Both the position numbers and the translations under genes were made by a program. A stretch of 64,000 nucleotides of DNA from the NCBI GenBank assembly GCA_015519975.1, contig WIAL01000020.1, forward strand, positions 1 through 64,000, written 5' to 3'. This document shows positions 16,740 to 26,697 of this stretch, one piece after another. The DNA is from Hydrogenothermaceae bacterium. GTDB taxonomy: Bacteria; Aquificota; Aquificia; Aquificales; Hydrogenothermaceae. The notes below the pieces were generated by a model that did not search any database, was not told the origin of the DNA, and saw only the letters and a list, made by a program, of their open reading frames with translations. Numbering within the stretch: position 1 is the stretch's first letter; the number at the start of each line of letters is the position of its first letter.

Positions 16740-18866
16740 ATGGACAATACTCAAATTACTGTAGAAAAAGTAAGTGCAATTATTGATGGGAAGGAAATAT
16801 CTATTGAAACTGGATATTTTGCGAAACAGGCAAGCGGGGCTGTAATAATAAAATCAGGTGAAACAGAAGTTTTTGTAGCTGCTGTAGTATCTTCTGAAGC
16901 ACAGCCTGATATAGATTTTCTTCCTCTAACAGTTGAATACAGAGAAAAAACATATGCTTACGGGAAAATCCCAGGAGGATTTGTAAAAAGAGAAGGAAAA
17001 CCTTCAAATAGAGAAATACTTGTTTCAAGATTAATAGATAGACCTATAAGACCTTTATTCCCAAAAGGTTTTCATAATGATGTAATTATAACTGCTATGA
17101 CATTATCTGCTGACGATAAAAATGATCCGGATGTTCTTGCAATTACAGGGGCATCTGCTGCATTAATGATATCTGAAGCACCTTTTGAAGGCCCTATTGC
17201 TGGAGTTAGAGTTGCAAGGGTTGACGGCAAATTTATTGCAAATCCTACATATGAAGAAAGAGATAAGTCTGATATGGATATAGTTGTTGCAGGAACTAAA
17301 GATGCAATAGTTATGGTTGAAGGTGGATCTGAAGAAGTTCCTGAAGAAGAAATATTAGAAGCAATAATGTTTGGACATGAACATATAAAGCAGTTAATAG
17401 ATTTTCAAATTGAGCTTCAGGAAAAAGTTGGAAAAGAAAAAATAGTTGTTGAAACAGATGAAATTGAAGAAAAACTTAAAAAAGATTTAGAAAAATATAG
17501 AGATGAAATATTTGAAGCTTTTAAAATACAGGATAAAAAAGAAAGAAATAAAACTATAGATTCTATTTTTGAAAAAGCAGTAGAAGAGCTAGAAATTCAA
17601 GAAGAGTTATTAACAAAAGCAAAAATAATATACAAAGAATTTGTATCACAGTTAATGAGAGAAAAAGTATTTAGAGATAAAACAAGAATTGACGGCAGAA
17701 AACCTGACGAAATCAGACCTATATGGATGAAAGTTGGATTTCTTCCAAGGGTTCATGGATCTGCTTTATTTACAAGAGGGCAAACTCAGGCACTTGGTGT
17801 AGTAACGCTTGGTGCGCCTGGAGAGGAGCAGATTGAAGAAAGTATAGAAGAAGGCGAAGAAAAGAAAAGATTTATGCTTCATTATAACTTTCCTCCATTT
17901 AGTGTAGGAGAAGCCAGACCTCCAAGACCTCCTTCAAGAAGAGAAATTGGTCATGGGGCATTGGCTGAAAGGGCTTTAGAACCTTTAATTCCACCTGAAG
18001 AAGATTTTCCATACGTTATAAGGGTTGTTTCTGAAATACTAGAGTCAAATGGATCAACTTCTATGGCCACTGTATGTGCAGGTTCTTTATCCTTATTTGA
18101 TGCAGGAGTTCCGATGAAAAAACATGTTGCAGGTATTGCAATGGGACTTTTAAAAGAGGAAGATGAATATATAATCCTCACTGATATACTTGGAGACGAA
18201 GACCATCTTGGAGATATGGATTTTAAAGTTGCTGGAACAAGAGATGGTGTGACTGCAATACAGATGGATATTAAAATAAAAGGGCTTACAAAAGAGATAT
18301 TAGAAGAAGCTCTTAAGCAAGCAAGAAAAGCAAGATTTCACATTCTTGATTTAATGTACGAATCAATTCCACAGCCAAGACCTGAAGTTTCAAAATATGC
18401 TCCATCTGTAGTTAAAATTAGAGTACTACCGGATAAGATACCTTTAATTATTGGACCTTCAGGTAAAAATATTAAGAAGATAATAGATGAAACAGGTGTA
18501 AAAATAGATATAGAACCAGATGGTCTTGTAAAAATATATGCTGTAAATAAGGAAGCTGCAGACAAAGCAGTAAAAATGATAGATGAACTTGTAATGGATA
18601 TAGAAAAAGGAGATATTTTCCTTGGAAAGGTCACAAGAGTTGAAGATTATGGCGCATTTGTTGAGCTAATGCCTGGAAGGCTCAGCCTTTTACATGTATC
18701 TCAAATATCAGGAGAAAGATTAAGATCAGCAAAAGATGTTATAAAAGTTGGAGATGTGTTAAAAGTTAAAGTTATAGACATAGACGAACAAGGAAGGGTA
18801 AAAGTTTCTTTAAAAGATGTAAAAGAAACAGATGAAGCCAAAAATAAAGATGTTTTTGAAGGATAG
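16740..18866 (+). CDS. pnp: Polyribonucleotide nucleotidyltransferase (PNPase)
   Basis: PNPase degrades RNA 3' to 5' with phosphate and can add tails. The 708-residue protein has two RNase PH-like domains (about 1-230 and 315-545, with SNGSTSMATVCAGSL in the second), a linking helical domain, a KH domain (about 553-612, LIIGPSGKNIKKI) and an S1 domain (about 620-690). A purine-rich SD (aaaagggagaa) precedes the ATG. It is downstream of rpsO, as in most bacteria. Confidence 0.97.
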   Translation: MDNTQITVEKVSAIIDGKEISIETGYFAKQASGAVIIKSGETEVFVAAVVSSEAQPDIDFLPLTVEYREKTYAYGKIPGGFVKREGKPSNREILVSRLIDRPIRPLFPKGFHNDVIITAMTLSADDKNDPDVLAITGASAALMISEAPFEGPIAGVRVARVDGKFIANPTYEERDKSDMDIVVAGTKDAIVMVEGGSEEVPEEEILEAIMFGHEHIKQLIDFQIELQEKVGKEKIVVETDEIEEKLKKDLEKYRDEIFEAFKIQDKKERNKTIDSIFEKAVEELEIQEELLTKAKIIYKEFVSQLMREKVFRDKTRIDGRKPDEIRPIWMKVGFLPRVHGSALFTRGQTQALGVVTLGAPGEEQIEESIEEGEEKKRFMLHYNFPPFSVGEARPPRPPSRREIGHGALAERALEPLIPPEEDFPYVIRVVSEILESNGSTSMATVCAGSLSLFDAGVPMKKHVAGIAMGLLKEEDEYIILTDILGDEDHLGDMDFKVAGTRDGVTAIQMDIKIKGLTKEILEEALKQARKARFHILDLMYESIPQPRPEVSKYAPSVVKIRVLPDKIPLIIGPSGKNIKKIIDETGVKIDIEPDGLVKIYAVNKEAADKAVKMIDELVMDIEKGDIFLGKVTRVEDYGAFVELMPGRLSLLHVSQISGERLRSAKDVIKVGDVLKVKVIDIDEQGRVKVSLKDVKETDEAKNKDVFEG

Positions 18867-18871
18867 TGGTT

Positions 18872-19939
18872 TTAAAGGGTTAATTTTGTAATTAACCCGT
18901 TTTCATTTTTTATTAAATTTTTTAATTCAAGCTTAAATAAAGCTGTTATCAATTCATCTGCAGGAATTGATAATTTTTCTAATAGATTGTCAAAATGAGA
19001 ACTACTTTCAATATTATCAAGAATTAGTTTCTCAATTTCATCTAAATCCGGCAGTATATTTTCCTCTTTTCCACTTAAATACGGAATTTCTTCAAAAATA
19101 GTTTTTTCATTTATTATAGGGATAGCTCCATCTTTAATAAGAATGTTACAACCTTTACCTTGAGGATTATCTATATTTGAAGGAACAGCAAAAACAACAC
19201 GTCCATAATCATTTGCAAGCTTAGCCGTTATCAAAGAACCAGATTTTTCAGGAGCTTCAATAACGACTGTAGCCTGCGATATACCTGCAACTATACGATT
19301 TCTCAGAGGAAAATTAAATTTTGAAGGTTTTGTACCTATTGGAAACTCTGAAACCAATGCCCCATTTTCTGTTATTCTTTCAAATAAACTCCTATTAGAG
19401 GCTGGATAGGATATATCTATACCTGTACCTAAAACTGCAACAGTTTTCCCGTTATTTTCTATAGCAGTTTTATGGGCTAAAAAATCAATGCCGTAAGCAC
19501 CTCCAGAAACAATACATAGGTTGTTGTTGACAAGTTCTTTTACTAGTACTTTTGATATCTTCTTTCCATAGTTTGTAGGTTTCCTTGTTCCAACAACAGA
19601 AATTAGATTTTCATCAGGAAAATTTCCTTTTATATAAAGAACAACTGGAGGGTCAGGAATATTTCTTAGATTTTCAGGATAGTTTTTATCTTCATAACAT
19701 ATTATATCTGCACCAATTTTTTCTGCCTTTAAAAGTTCTCTTTCTGCAAGCTTTTTATTATTTAGACTTTCCTTTAAAACTAAGTTTGCTGTATTTTTTG
19801 AAGTTATATTTTCAATTTCGTAAAAAGAAGCATTATAGATTCCTTCAATACTTCCGAAACAGTCTAAAAGTAGTTTTAAAGTTTTATTTCCTATACCTTT
19901 TGTGAAATAAAGCTGTAAATATTTTATAATTATATTCAT
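18872..19939 (-). CDS. dprA: DNA-processing protein DprA
   Basis: DprA loads RecA on single-stranded DNA taken up during natural transformation. The 355-residue protein has an N-terminal SAM/HhH-like region, the Rossmann-like core with SVVGTRKPTNYG, SGGAYGIDFLAH and VLGTGIDISYP, and a small C-terminal winged-helix-like domain. Its final codons (GLITKLTL) are encoded by one arm of a terminator. Together with the type IV pilus genes, it suggests competence, although the ComEC/ComEA uptake genes are not in this window. Confidence 0.93.
   Translation of the reverse strand: MNIIIKYLQLYFTKGIGNKTLKLLLDCFGSIEGIYNASFYEIENITSKNTANLVLKESLNNKKLAERELLKAEKIGADIICYEDKNYPENLRNIPDPPVVLYIKGNFPDENLISVVGTRKPTNYGKKISKVLVKELVNNNLCIVSGGAYGIDFLAHKTAIENNGKTVAVLGTGIDISYPASNRSLFERITENGALVSEFPIGTKPSKFNFPLRNRIVAGISQATVVIEAPEKSGSLITAKLANDYGRVVFAVPSNIDNPQGKGCNILIKDGAIPIINEKTIFEEIPYLSGKEENILPDLDEIEKLILDNIESSSHFDNLLEKLSIPADELITALFKLELKNLIKNENGLITKLTL
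18877..18906. terminator. Bidirectional terminator between pnp and dprA
   Basis: The arms gggttaat (18877-18884) and attaaccc (18891-18898) form an 8-bp stem with a 6-base loop and a T-rich tail on the + strand. It starts 10 bases after the pnp stop and lies inside the last codons of dprA on the other strand. Confidence 0.75.
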
Positions 19940-19965
19940 AATTTTTATTATAAAGGAATTTTTAA

Positions 19966-20592
19966 ATGGCTTCAGTAATAGACTGGATAGCAGAAAAAAA
20001 AGAGCTTGAGATATATGTTTTTTATGAAGAAGTACCTATAAAAGATAAAATAAAACTTATTGAGATAGACTATGAAAAAGAACAAATTGCATGGACGATT
20101 GATAAAAAGCTAGAATTTGCTTTAAGTCATTCAAAAGAGCTTTATTTTGAATATGAAAGAACAATATATGTATTACATGTAATAATGTATAATAAAGAAG
20201 AAATGATAACTACATACCCATCAGTTGCTGTTGAACCTAAATTAAAAAGAAAATATATAAGGGTAAAAGTAGATCAGCAACATCCTATATATGTTGAGTT
20301 TGATGGAATTTCAGCTTTAGCCTGGGATATATCTGAAAAAGGCGTTGGACTAATTTTAGATAATATTGGTGATATAGAAATAGGTAAATCCTATGATTTA
20401 AAAATAAAAATTGAAGGTAAGGAGTTTTTAGTAAAAGGTGAGGTTGTATATATTAAAGAAGTCGGCAGAAAAAGTGTAAAAGTTGGAATCAAATTTGTAA
20501 AAGCCTCTCCTGTTTTAGAAGATAAAATATTTAAATATATTCTTGCAAAACAAAAGGATATCTTAAAAAAGATATCCCTTTTTAGAGATTAA
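19966..20592 (+). CDS. PilZ-domain (c-di-GMP receptor) protein
   Basis: The 208-residue protein has an N-terminal domain (about 1-90) of YcgR-like size and a C-terminal PilZ domain with the two c-di-GMP-binding motifs: RKYIR (about 94-98) and DISEKGVGL (about 122-130). PilZ proteins sense cyclic di-GMP, usually to control pili, flagella or matrix. Two active-type GGDEF proteins are encoded in the same window. The gene's end is read through a terminator hairpin. The target process is unknown. Confidence 0.85.
   Translation: MASVIDWIAEKKELEIYVFYEEVPIKDKIKLIEIDYEKEQIAWTIDKKLEFALSHSKELYFEYERTIYVLHVIMYNKEEMITTYPSVAVEPKLKRKYIRVKVDQQHPIYVEFDGISALAWDISEKGVGLILDNIGDIEIGKSYDLKIKIEGKEFLVKGEVVYIKEVGRKSVKVGIKFVKASPVLEDKIFKYILAKQKDILKKISLFRD
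20556..20584. terminator. Bidirectional terminator inside the end of the PilZ gene
   Basis: The arms ggatatctt (20556-20564) and aagatatcc (20569-20577) pair perfectly over 9 bp with an AAAA loop, followed by ctttttag on the + strand and ttttgtttt on the minus strand. It serves the PilZ gene and infB, which converge here. Confidence 0.85.
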
Positions 20593-20593
20593 A

Positions 20594-23230
20594 TTATTCT
20601 ATTTTTTCCTCTACTAGTTCATATGCTTCAATAATATCTCCAGGTTTTATATCATTAAAATCTTTCAGCATAAGACCACATTCAAAGCCTTTAGCAACTT
20701 CTTTAACATCATCTTTAAATCTTTTTAGGGAGATAATTTCTCCATCATAAATAACAATACCGTCTCTAACAAGTCTAGCTTTTGCATTTCTTCTAATAAC
20801 GCCGTCAGTAACATAACAACCTGCTACCGTACCTACACCTTTAACTCTGAAAATAGCCTTAACTTCACATGTTCCTAAAAGTTCTTCTCTAACTGTTGGC
20901 TCAAGTAACCCTTTAAGTGCTTTTTCAAGATCATCAACAATATCGTAAATAATGTTATAGGTTTTAATTTCAACTCCTTCTTCTTCAGCAAGTTTTCTTG
21001 CTACGCTGTCAGGTCTAACATTAAAACCAATTATTATAGCATTTGAAGCGGAAGCAAGGACAACATCACCTTCAGTAATTCTTCCAATTCCAGAGTGAAT
21101 TATATTTATAGATACATCTTCAAATTTCTCGGAAAGATCTTCAAGCGTTTTAATTATAGCCTCAAGTGAACCTTGAACATCAGCTTTTAAAATAATATTA
21201 ACCTCTTTAGCCCCGCTTAAAGATTCAAGTTTAAGTCTTGCCTTTTTAGCAAGAAGTTCTTCTTCATATTTTTGTTTTCTTTGCTCTGCAAGCTGTTTTG
21301 CTTCTCTTTCACTTGGCATAACAACAAATCTATCTCCAGCTTGAGGAACTTCTTGAAATCCAAGTACTTCTACAGGCGTTCCTGGAGGTGCTTCCTTAAC
21401 CTGCTTTCCTCTTTCATCAAACATCGCTCTCACTTTTCCCCAGGTCATACCAGCAACAAAATAATCTCCCTGCTTTAAAGTACCATTTTGAACTAGGACA
21501 GTAGCAACGGGTCCTCTTTTTGGATCAAGTTTTGCTTCAATAATTGTTCCTAGAGCAGGCTTATTTGGATTTGCTTTTAATTCTAAAATCTCGGCAACAA
21601 GCAATATGCTTTCTAAAAGCTCTTCTACATTTTCTCCTGTTTTTGCGGAAACAGGAATCATCATAGTATCACCGCCCCATTCTTCCGGAATGAGGTTGTA
21701 TTGAGTAAGCTCTCTTTTCACTCTTTCTGGATCAGCACCTGGCTTATCCATTTTGTTTATTGCAACAATAATAGGAAGTTCTGCGTTTTTTGCGTGGTTT
21801 ATAGCTTCAACTGTTTGAGGTTGAACGCCGTCATCTGCAGCAACAACTAAAACAGCAATATCTGCTACTTTTGAACCTCTTGCTCTTAAAGTAGTAAAAG
21901 CTTCGTGTCCAGGTGTATCTAAAAATGTAATTTCCTTATCATTTTCAAGTTTTATTTTATAAGCACCTATATGCTGTGTTATACCACCTTTTTCTCTAGC
22001 AGCAACATCTGTTTTTCTAATTGTATCAAGTAATGTTGTTTTTCCGTGGTCAACGTGACCCATAACTGTAACTACAGGCGGTCTTTCAACTAAATTTTCT
22101 TTTTCCTCTTCTGTGATTTCTTCCTTTTCTTCTGCTTTTTCAATTACTTCCTCTTCAGATTTTAGCTCCGCTAAAAATCCATGTTCTTCTGCAATCTCTA
22201 CAGCAATTTCAGGATCTATAGTTTGATTAACTGTAGCTAAAATACCTCTCTTTAATAAATCTGCCATTATTGTATTTACAGGTAAATCTAAAAGATCAGC
22301 AAGTTCCCTAACTGTTATAAGCTCTGGAATCTCTATAATCTTAACTTCTTCTTCTGTTTCCTCAGCAGCAACTTTTTCAGCAGCTTTTTCTTTTTTCTTA
22401 CTTTTCTTCTTTTTAGAAGATTTTGGCTTCATACCCCCCATAAGCTTTCTGAGGGCTTCCATCTCTTCTTTTTCTTTTTTTAGTTCTTTTGTAGTTTTTT
22501 CAGGCTCTTTTACTGTTTCTTTAATTTCTTCTTCGGTTGCTTTTGGTTTTTTAGCTTTTTCTACTGGCTTTTTCTTTTCAACTTTTTCTTTTTTCTCTTC
22601 AACCTTTACTTCTTTAACTTTTTCTTTTTTAGGTTTTACTTCTTTTTTAGCTATAATTTCTTCTTTCTTTTTCTCTTCTTTAACGATTTTTTCTTCTTTT
22701 TTGATTTCTTTTACTTCTTCTTTTAGTTTTTGAACTTCTTTTTTTATTTCCTTTTCTTCTTTTATTCTTTCTTGCTTTTGCTGTGCAAGCTTTTGTGCTA
22801 TTAACTTTCTTTTCTTTTCTTTTTCTTTTTCCCTTTCAAGTCTTAATCTCTCTTCTTCCTCTCTTTTTCTTTCTAGTTCTTTTAAGGCTTCTTTTACTTT
22901 TTCTACAGTTGCTTCATCTAGTGTTGTTAGATTTGATATTTCTCCTTTGAAATTTATCATTTTAAGGGCTTCAGCAATATCCTCAAAACTTACATTCAGC
23001 TGATGAGAAAGGTCAAAGATTTTAATCCCTTCTTCTTTTTTTTCTTCCTCTTCAGGAACTTCCTCTTCTACTACACCATATGTTTCTTTAATAAGCTCTA
23101 CAATTTCTTCATCTAGTGCTTTTGATGCAGATTTTATAGTCTCTCCTGTTATATTTTTTATTTCCTCTGCAAGCTCTTTCCAACTTACACCAAGCTCCTT
23201 TGCAAGCTCTGATATTTTAACTTTAGACAA
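20594..23230 (-). CDS. infB: Translation initiation factor IF-2
   Basis: IF-2 is the GTPase that brings initiator tRNA to the ribosome. The 878-residue protein has IF2_N modules near residues 1-50, 68-115 and 300-350, separated by a very charged Lys/Glu linker. The G domain follows ([30 protein letters not shown]), then the C-terminal beta-barrels and tRNA-binding domain. It is the last gene of rimP-nusA-ylxRQ-infB, the classic nusA operon order. Confidence 0.97.
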   Translation of the reverse strand: MSKVKISELAKELGVSWKELAEEIKNITGETIKSASKALDEEIVELIKETYGVVEEEVPEEEEKKEEGIKIFDLSHQLNVSFEDIAEALKMINFKGEISNLTTLDEATVEKVKEALKELERKREEEERLRLEREKEKEKKRKLIAQKLAQQKQERIKEEKEIKKEVQKLKEEVKEIKKEEKIVKEEKKKEEIIAKKEVKPKKEKVKEVKVEEKKEKVEKKKPVEKAKKPKATEEEIKETVKEPEKTTKELKKEKEEMEALRKLMGGMKPKSSKKKKSKKKEKAAEKVAAEETEEEVKIIEIPELITVRELADLLDLPVNTIMADLLKRGILATVNQTIDPEIAVEIAEEHGFLAELKSEEEVIEKAEEKEEITEEEKENLVERPPVVTVMGHVDHGKTTLLDTIRKTDVAAREKGGITQHIGAYKIKLENDKEITFLDTPGHEAFTTLRARGSKVADIAVLVVAADDGVQPQTVEAINHAKNAELPIIVAINKMDKPGADPERVKRELTQYNLIPEEWGGDTMMIPVSAKTGENVEELLESILLVAEILELKANPNKPALGTIIEAKLDPKRGPVATVLVQNGTLKQGDYFVAGMTWGKVRAMFDERGKQVKEAPPGTPVEVLGFQEVPQAGDRFVVMPSEREAKQLAEQRKQKYEEELLAKKARLKLESLSGAKEVNIILKADVQGSLEAIIKTLEDLSEKFEDVSINIIHSGIGRITEGDVVLASASNAIIIGFNVRPDSVARKLAEEEGVEIKTYNIIYDIVDDLEKALKGLLEPTVREELLGTCEVKAIFRVKGVGTVAGCYVTDGVIRRNAKARLVRDGIVIYDGEIISLKRFKDDVKEVAKGFECGLMLKDFNDIKPGDIIEAYELVEEKIE

Positions 23231-23243
23231 TTAACATAACCTC

Positions 23244-23582
23244 CTATTTTAACTGCTCATACTTATTTAAAAGCTCTTTAATTTTTAATCCGAGCTTAGT
23301 TTCAGGAATAAATATTATACCTACTTCTTTCTTACCAAGGGAACTACCTAAGATTTCCTTAGTAAATATTTCAAAATATTCACCTTCATATTTAAATAAT
23401 ATATTTCTTTTTGTCCTTTTTGAAACATCTTTTGCAATAATTAAAAATCCTTTTTTTCCCTTTTTTAGTTCCTCAACAATATCATCATATCCTATTTTTA
23501 TAAGCCTACCTTTCCACGCCAACTGTAGTAAGTTCAATATCTGTTTTTCAATTTGATGCTTAATACTTTCCTTATTCTCCAT
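23244..23582 (-). CDS. ylxQ: YlxQ/L7Ae-like RNA-binding domain (3' part of ylxR-ylxQ)
   Basis: From the ATG at 23582 this encodes 112 residues resembling the L7Ae-like YlxQ protein found between nusA and infB: QLAWKGRLIKIGYDDIVEELKKG followed by KKGFLIIAKDVSKRTKRNI. The frame is open upstream of this ATG without a stop, through the C-terminal half of a YlxR domain, up to an A9 run at 23696-23704. The true product may therefore be a YlxR-YlxQ fusion, as in some other bacteria, made by slippage. No good SD is seen before the ATG. Confidence 0.75.
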   Translation of the reverse strand: MENKESIKHQIEKQILNLLQLAWKGRLIKIGYDDIVEELKKGKKGFLIIAKDVSKRTKRNILFKYEGEYFEIFTKEILGSSLGKKEVGIIFIPETKLGLKIKELLNKYEQLK

Positions 23583-23740
23583 TTTTATTTTTTTAAAACA
23601 TTGCGGGCAAATATAATAACCTCTTCCTTTTTCTTTACCTGTAACGTCAAATTTTTTACTTTTTTTTAAAAATCTCAGTAAAGTTCCTTTAGGACTTTTT
23701 TTTTACATACCACGCATGTTCTAATTTTAATTTTTTTCAA
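23583..23740 (-). pseudogene. ylxR: ylxR (DUF448) domain, split by an A9 run; possible slippage gene
   Basis: On the minus strand a TTG at 23740, overlapping the end of nusA, opens a frame reading KIKIRTCVVCKKK, the typical YlxR start with its Cys-x-x-Cys. It stops at a TGA seven codons after the A9 run (23696-23704). Reading one base back at the run continues as SPKGTLLRFLKK and then FDVTGKEKGRGYYICPQC, the rest of a textbook YlxR domain, and runs in frame into ylxQ. The downstream part has no start of its own. It may be programmed or transcriptional slippage, a decaying gene, or a one-base homopolymer sequencing error. Confidence 0.75.
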
Positions 23741-24830
23741 GCTGCTGGATTCTTTCAAAATCCTCCTCACTTAAAATGTCTATATGCCATCCAGTTAGTT
23801 TATGTGCAAGCTTAGCATTAATACCACCTTTTCCAATAGCAAGTGAAAGTTCATTTCTTGGGACTGCTATTTCAATTCTTTTTTCGTTTTCTAAAACTCT
23901 CCATTTTTTTGGTTTAGCTGGTGCTAAAGCTCTTGCTATAAATTTTGCAGGATCCTCGTCCCACTGTATAACATCTATTTTTTCTCCAGATAGCTCATTT
24001 GATACATTTTGTATTCTACTCCCTTTTAACCCAACTACAACACCAACAGGATCAATATTTTTATCTTCTGAATATACTGCAACCTTTGCCCTTTCTCCAG
24101 GCTCTCTAGCAACTGCCTTTATTTCTATTTCACCTTCTTGAACTTCTGGAACCTCAATCTCTATTAATTTCTTCAAAAAATCTGGATGGGTTCTTGAGAG
24201 TATTATTAAAGGTGGTTCCCCTTCTATTACCCTTTTTACTCTGCCTTTTTCATAAACTTTATATTTTCCATCTTTTATGACCTTTAAAATTAAGGCTCTT
24301 ATTCGATCTCCAATTTTGTATTTTTCCTTTTTTATCTGCTCTTCCTCTGGAAGAATCGCTTCAACCCTTCCAAGGTCTACAATGATATCTCCATTTTGAA
24401 TTCTTCTAACAATTCCACTTACTATACTTCCTTCTAAATCTTTATATTCTTTGTATAAGATGTCCCTTTCAACTTGAGTAACTTTTTTAGAAATAACATC
24501 TTTTGCAACGTTAACTGCAATTCTTCCAACATCTTCAAGCGGAATTGGTATGTCTACATAATCACCTATTTTTGCATTTGGATTATATTTCTTTGCTTCC
24601 TCTAAAGAGATATCCCTTTTTGGATTTTCAATAAAAGGTGTCACTTTTTTCCTAATATAAACTTTTAGTTCATCATTTTCCTTATCAAAATCTACAATAA
24701 CGTTACTTACACCAAACTCTTTTTTTACGGCAGTTTTTATACCTTCCTTTAAAGCCCTTTCAATAACTTCTTCAGGAACGTTTTTTTCTTTTGCTACAGC
24801 TTCTATTACATTTTTTAACTTAATAGCCAT
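23727..24830 (-). CDS. nusA: Transcription termination/antitermination factor NusA
   Basis: The 367-residue protein has the NusA N-terminal domain (about 1-125), an S1 domain (about 130-200, SIVSGIVRRIQNGDIIVDLG) and two KH domains (about 225-365, with the motifs VGLKGSRIQNV and AIGKGGINAKLA). It lacks the C-terminal acidic repeats of the E. coli protein, as is common outside Proteobacteria. It binds RNA polymerase and modulates pausing and termination. It sits in its standard operon after rimP. Confidence 0.96.
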   Translation of the reverse strand: MAIKLKNVIEAVAKEKNVPEEVIERALKEGIKTAVKKEFGVSNVIVDFDKENDELKVYIRKKVTPFIENPKRDISLEEAKKYNPNAKIGDYVDIPIPLEDVGRIAVNVAKDVISKKVTQVERDILYKEYKDLEGSIVSGIVRRIQNGDIIVDLGRVEAILPEEEQIKKEKYKIGDRIRALILKVIKDGKYKVYEKGRVKRVIEGEPPLIILSRTHPDFLKKLIEIEVPEVQEGEIEIKAVAREPGERAKVAVYSEDKNIDPVGVVVGLKGSRIQNVSNELSGEKIDVIQWDEDPAKFIARALAPAKPKKWRVLENEKRIEIAVPRNELSLAIGKGGINAKLAHKLTGWHIDILSEEDFERIQQLEKN

Positions 24831-24845
24831 ATTAACATTCTCCTA

Positions 24846-25301
24846 TTATTTAAATTCAAGCTGAGCTTTTGATATTTTCTCTAAAGGCACTTCAATTATA
24901 ATGCCTTTTTCATTTTCAAGTTTTACATTTTCATCTTCCAGTCCTAAAAGTTTGCCTCTAAATACTGTATTTTTTGAATTTTCTTCAATAGGTTCACATG
25001 TAACTATTTTTATATCTCTTCCTTTAAAAATGTCGTACTCTTCAATATTCTTTAGCTTCCTTTCTCCAGGTGATGATACCTCTAGTATATAAGAATATGG
25101 AATTATATCTTCAACATCTAAAAGTGCACCTATTCTTCTGCTTACAAATTCACAATCTTCTATACTTGTACCTTCAGGATTATAAACATATATCCTTAAT
25201 GTAGGTCTTTTTTCTTTAGTAAGTTCTACATCTACTAATTTTAAGCCTCTTTCTTCAAGTATAGGCTGTAAAAGCTCTTTAACTTTTTCAATAATCTCCA
25301 A
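24846..25301 (-). CDS. rimP: Ribosome maturation factor RimP
   Basis: The 151-residue protein matches RimP, needed for 30S subunit maturation: RIYVYNPEGTSIEDCEFVSRRIGALLD, split by family-typical positions, then YILEVSSPGERK and a C-terminal Sm-like domain (FRGKLLGLEDENVKLEN). It is the first gene of the nusA operon; a cccct-rich SD equivalent (aggggtg on the minus strand) precedes the start. Confidence 0.93.
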   Translation of the reverse strand: MEIIEKVKELLQPILEERGLKLVDVELTKEKRPTLRIYVYNPEGTSIEDCEFVSRRIGALLDVEDIIPYSYILEVSSPGERKLKNIEEYDIFKGRDIKIVTCEPIEENSKNTVFRGKLLGLEDENVKLENEKGIIIEVPLEKISKAQLEFK

Positions 25302-25362
25302 AACAAAACACCCCTATTAAAATTTTTAGGTGAAATTTATTTATTATTTAAATTATGTCAAG

Positions 25363-25917
25363 TTATAAAGAAAGAATATCCTCTTCCTTTTCTTCTGTTA
25401 ATTGGTTAATTTGATTTATATATTTATCTGTAATTTTTTGGAGCTGATCCAATCCCCTTTTAATATCGTCTTCAGATATACCTTCAGATTTTAAAGACTC
25501 TATATCTTCTTTTATATCCCTTCTTATATTTCTAACTGCAATTCTGTATTCCTCAGCAATTTTATGAAGCTGTTTAACCATTTCCTTTCTTCTCTCTTCT
25601 GTCATAGGAGGAAGAATTAATCTAATTAAATTTCCTTCTGTTTGTGGATTTGCTCCAATATTAGCTTCTTGGATAGCTTTTTCTATAGATTTGACAGCAT
25701 TTTGATCCCATGTTTGAATAAGTATTTGATTTGGTTCAGGAGTACTTATTGTAGCAAGCTGTTTTAAAGGCATTTCAGAACCATAATAATCAACTTTTAT
25801 ATTTTCAACAATTGCTGTCGATGCTCTTCCTGTTCTCATTCCAGCAAGTTCTTCTTTATATTTAGAAACTACTTTCTTCATACGACTTTCAGCGTCCTTT
25901 AACAGATCCTGTATCAT
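25363..25917 (-). CDS. frr: Ribosome recycling factor
   Basis: The 184-residue protein is of standard RRF length, with the conserved start MRTGRASTAIVENI, the middle VDYYGSEMPLKQLA and TEERRKEMVKQ. RRF with EF-G splits the ribosome after termination. It is the last gene of the rpsB-tsf-pyrH-frr operon, 68 bases after pyrH; that gap shows no clear hairpin. Confidence 0.97.
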   Translation of the reverse strand: MIQDLLKDAESRMKKVVSKYKEELAGMRTGRASTAIVENIKVDYYGSEMPLKQLATISTPEPNQILIQTWDQNAVKSIEKAIQEANIGANPQTEGNLIRLILPPMTEERRKEMVKQLHKIAEEYRIAVRNIRRDIKEDIESLKSEGISEDDIKRGLDQLQKITDKYINQINQLTEEKEEDILSL

Positions 25918-25985
25918 ACTTTCACCTCCATTTTCCCTGAGAGATTTAAATAGCGGGTTTTATTATAATTATAAATGAATTGTTT

Positions 25986-26696
25986 TTATTTGACTATAGA
26001 GCCTATTTTATTACCGTGAACTATATCCTTCAAGGCTCCTTTTTGTTTGATATTAAAGACAATTATTGGAAGTTTGTTTTCCATGCAGAGGGTAAGAGCA
26101 GTATGATCCATTACTTTTATATTTTTATTTATTGCTTCTAGATATGAGATTTCTTTTATTTTTTTGGCATCTGGGTTTTTTAAAGGATCCTTATCGTATA
26201 TGCCGTCAACTTTTGTAGCTTTTAATAAAACATCTGCCTTTATTTCTGCAGCTCTTAATGCTCCAGTTGTATCTGTAGTAAAAAACGGACTTCCGGTTCC
26301 TGCTGCAAAAATAACAACTCTTGCTTTTTCTAAATGTCTTATGGCTCTTCTTCTTATATAAGGTTCTGCTATCTGTCTCATCTCTATTGCTGACATTACT
26401 CTTGTAGGCATTTCTTCTTTTTCAAGGGCATCTTGAAGCGCCAGTGCGTTCATAACAGTTGCCAGCATTCCCATATAATCAGCTGTAGCTCTATCAAGTC
26501 CTAGGCTAGCTCCCTGAACCCCTCTGAAAATATTTCCTCCACCAATTACAATTGCTATTTGGACACCTTCTTCATAAACTTCTTTAATTTCTTTAGCTAA
26601 ATATCTAACAAAAGAAGGGTCGATCCCATATTGGGAATCGCCCATCAATGCTTCTCCTGAAAGTTTTAAAAGTATTCTTTTATACTTTAGCGACAA
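25986..26696 (-). CDS. pyrH: UMP kinase
   Basis: PyrH phosphorylates UMP to UDP. The 236-residue amino-acid-kinase-fold protein has [19 protein letters not shown], the UMP-binding region with [17 protein letters not shown], and [12 protein letters not shown]. It lies one base downstream of tsf in the usual order. Confidence 0.97.
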   Translation of the reverse strand: MSLKYKRILLKLSGEALMGDSQYGIDPSFVRYLAKEIKEVYEEGVQIAIVIGGGNIFRGVQGASLGLDRATADYMGMLATVMNALALQDALEKEEMPTRVMSAIEMRQIAEPYIRRRAIRHLEKARVVIFAAGTGSPFFTTDTTGALRAAEIKADVLLKATKVDGIYDKDPLKNPDAKKIKEISYLEAINKNIKVMDHTALTLCMENKLPIIVFNIKQKGALKDIVHGNKIGSIVK

Positions 26697-26697
26697 A

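Noticed and set aside
16573-16764. 63-codon frame across the rpsO-pnp gap
   Set aside because: It runs out of frame over the rpsO end, the hairpin and the pnp SD; composition is that of noncoding AT-rich DNA.
22380-22900. Repetitive Lys/Glu codons in infB as a DNA repeat or CRISPR-like array
   Set aside because: It is the charged linker of IF-2; units are irregular and there are no constant repeats with spacers. No CRISPR array was seen anywhere in the window.
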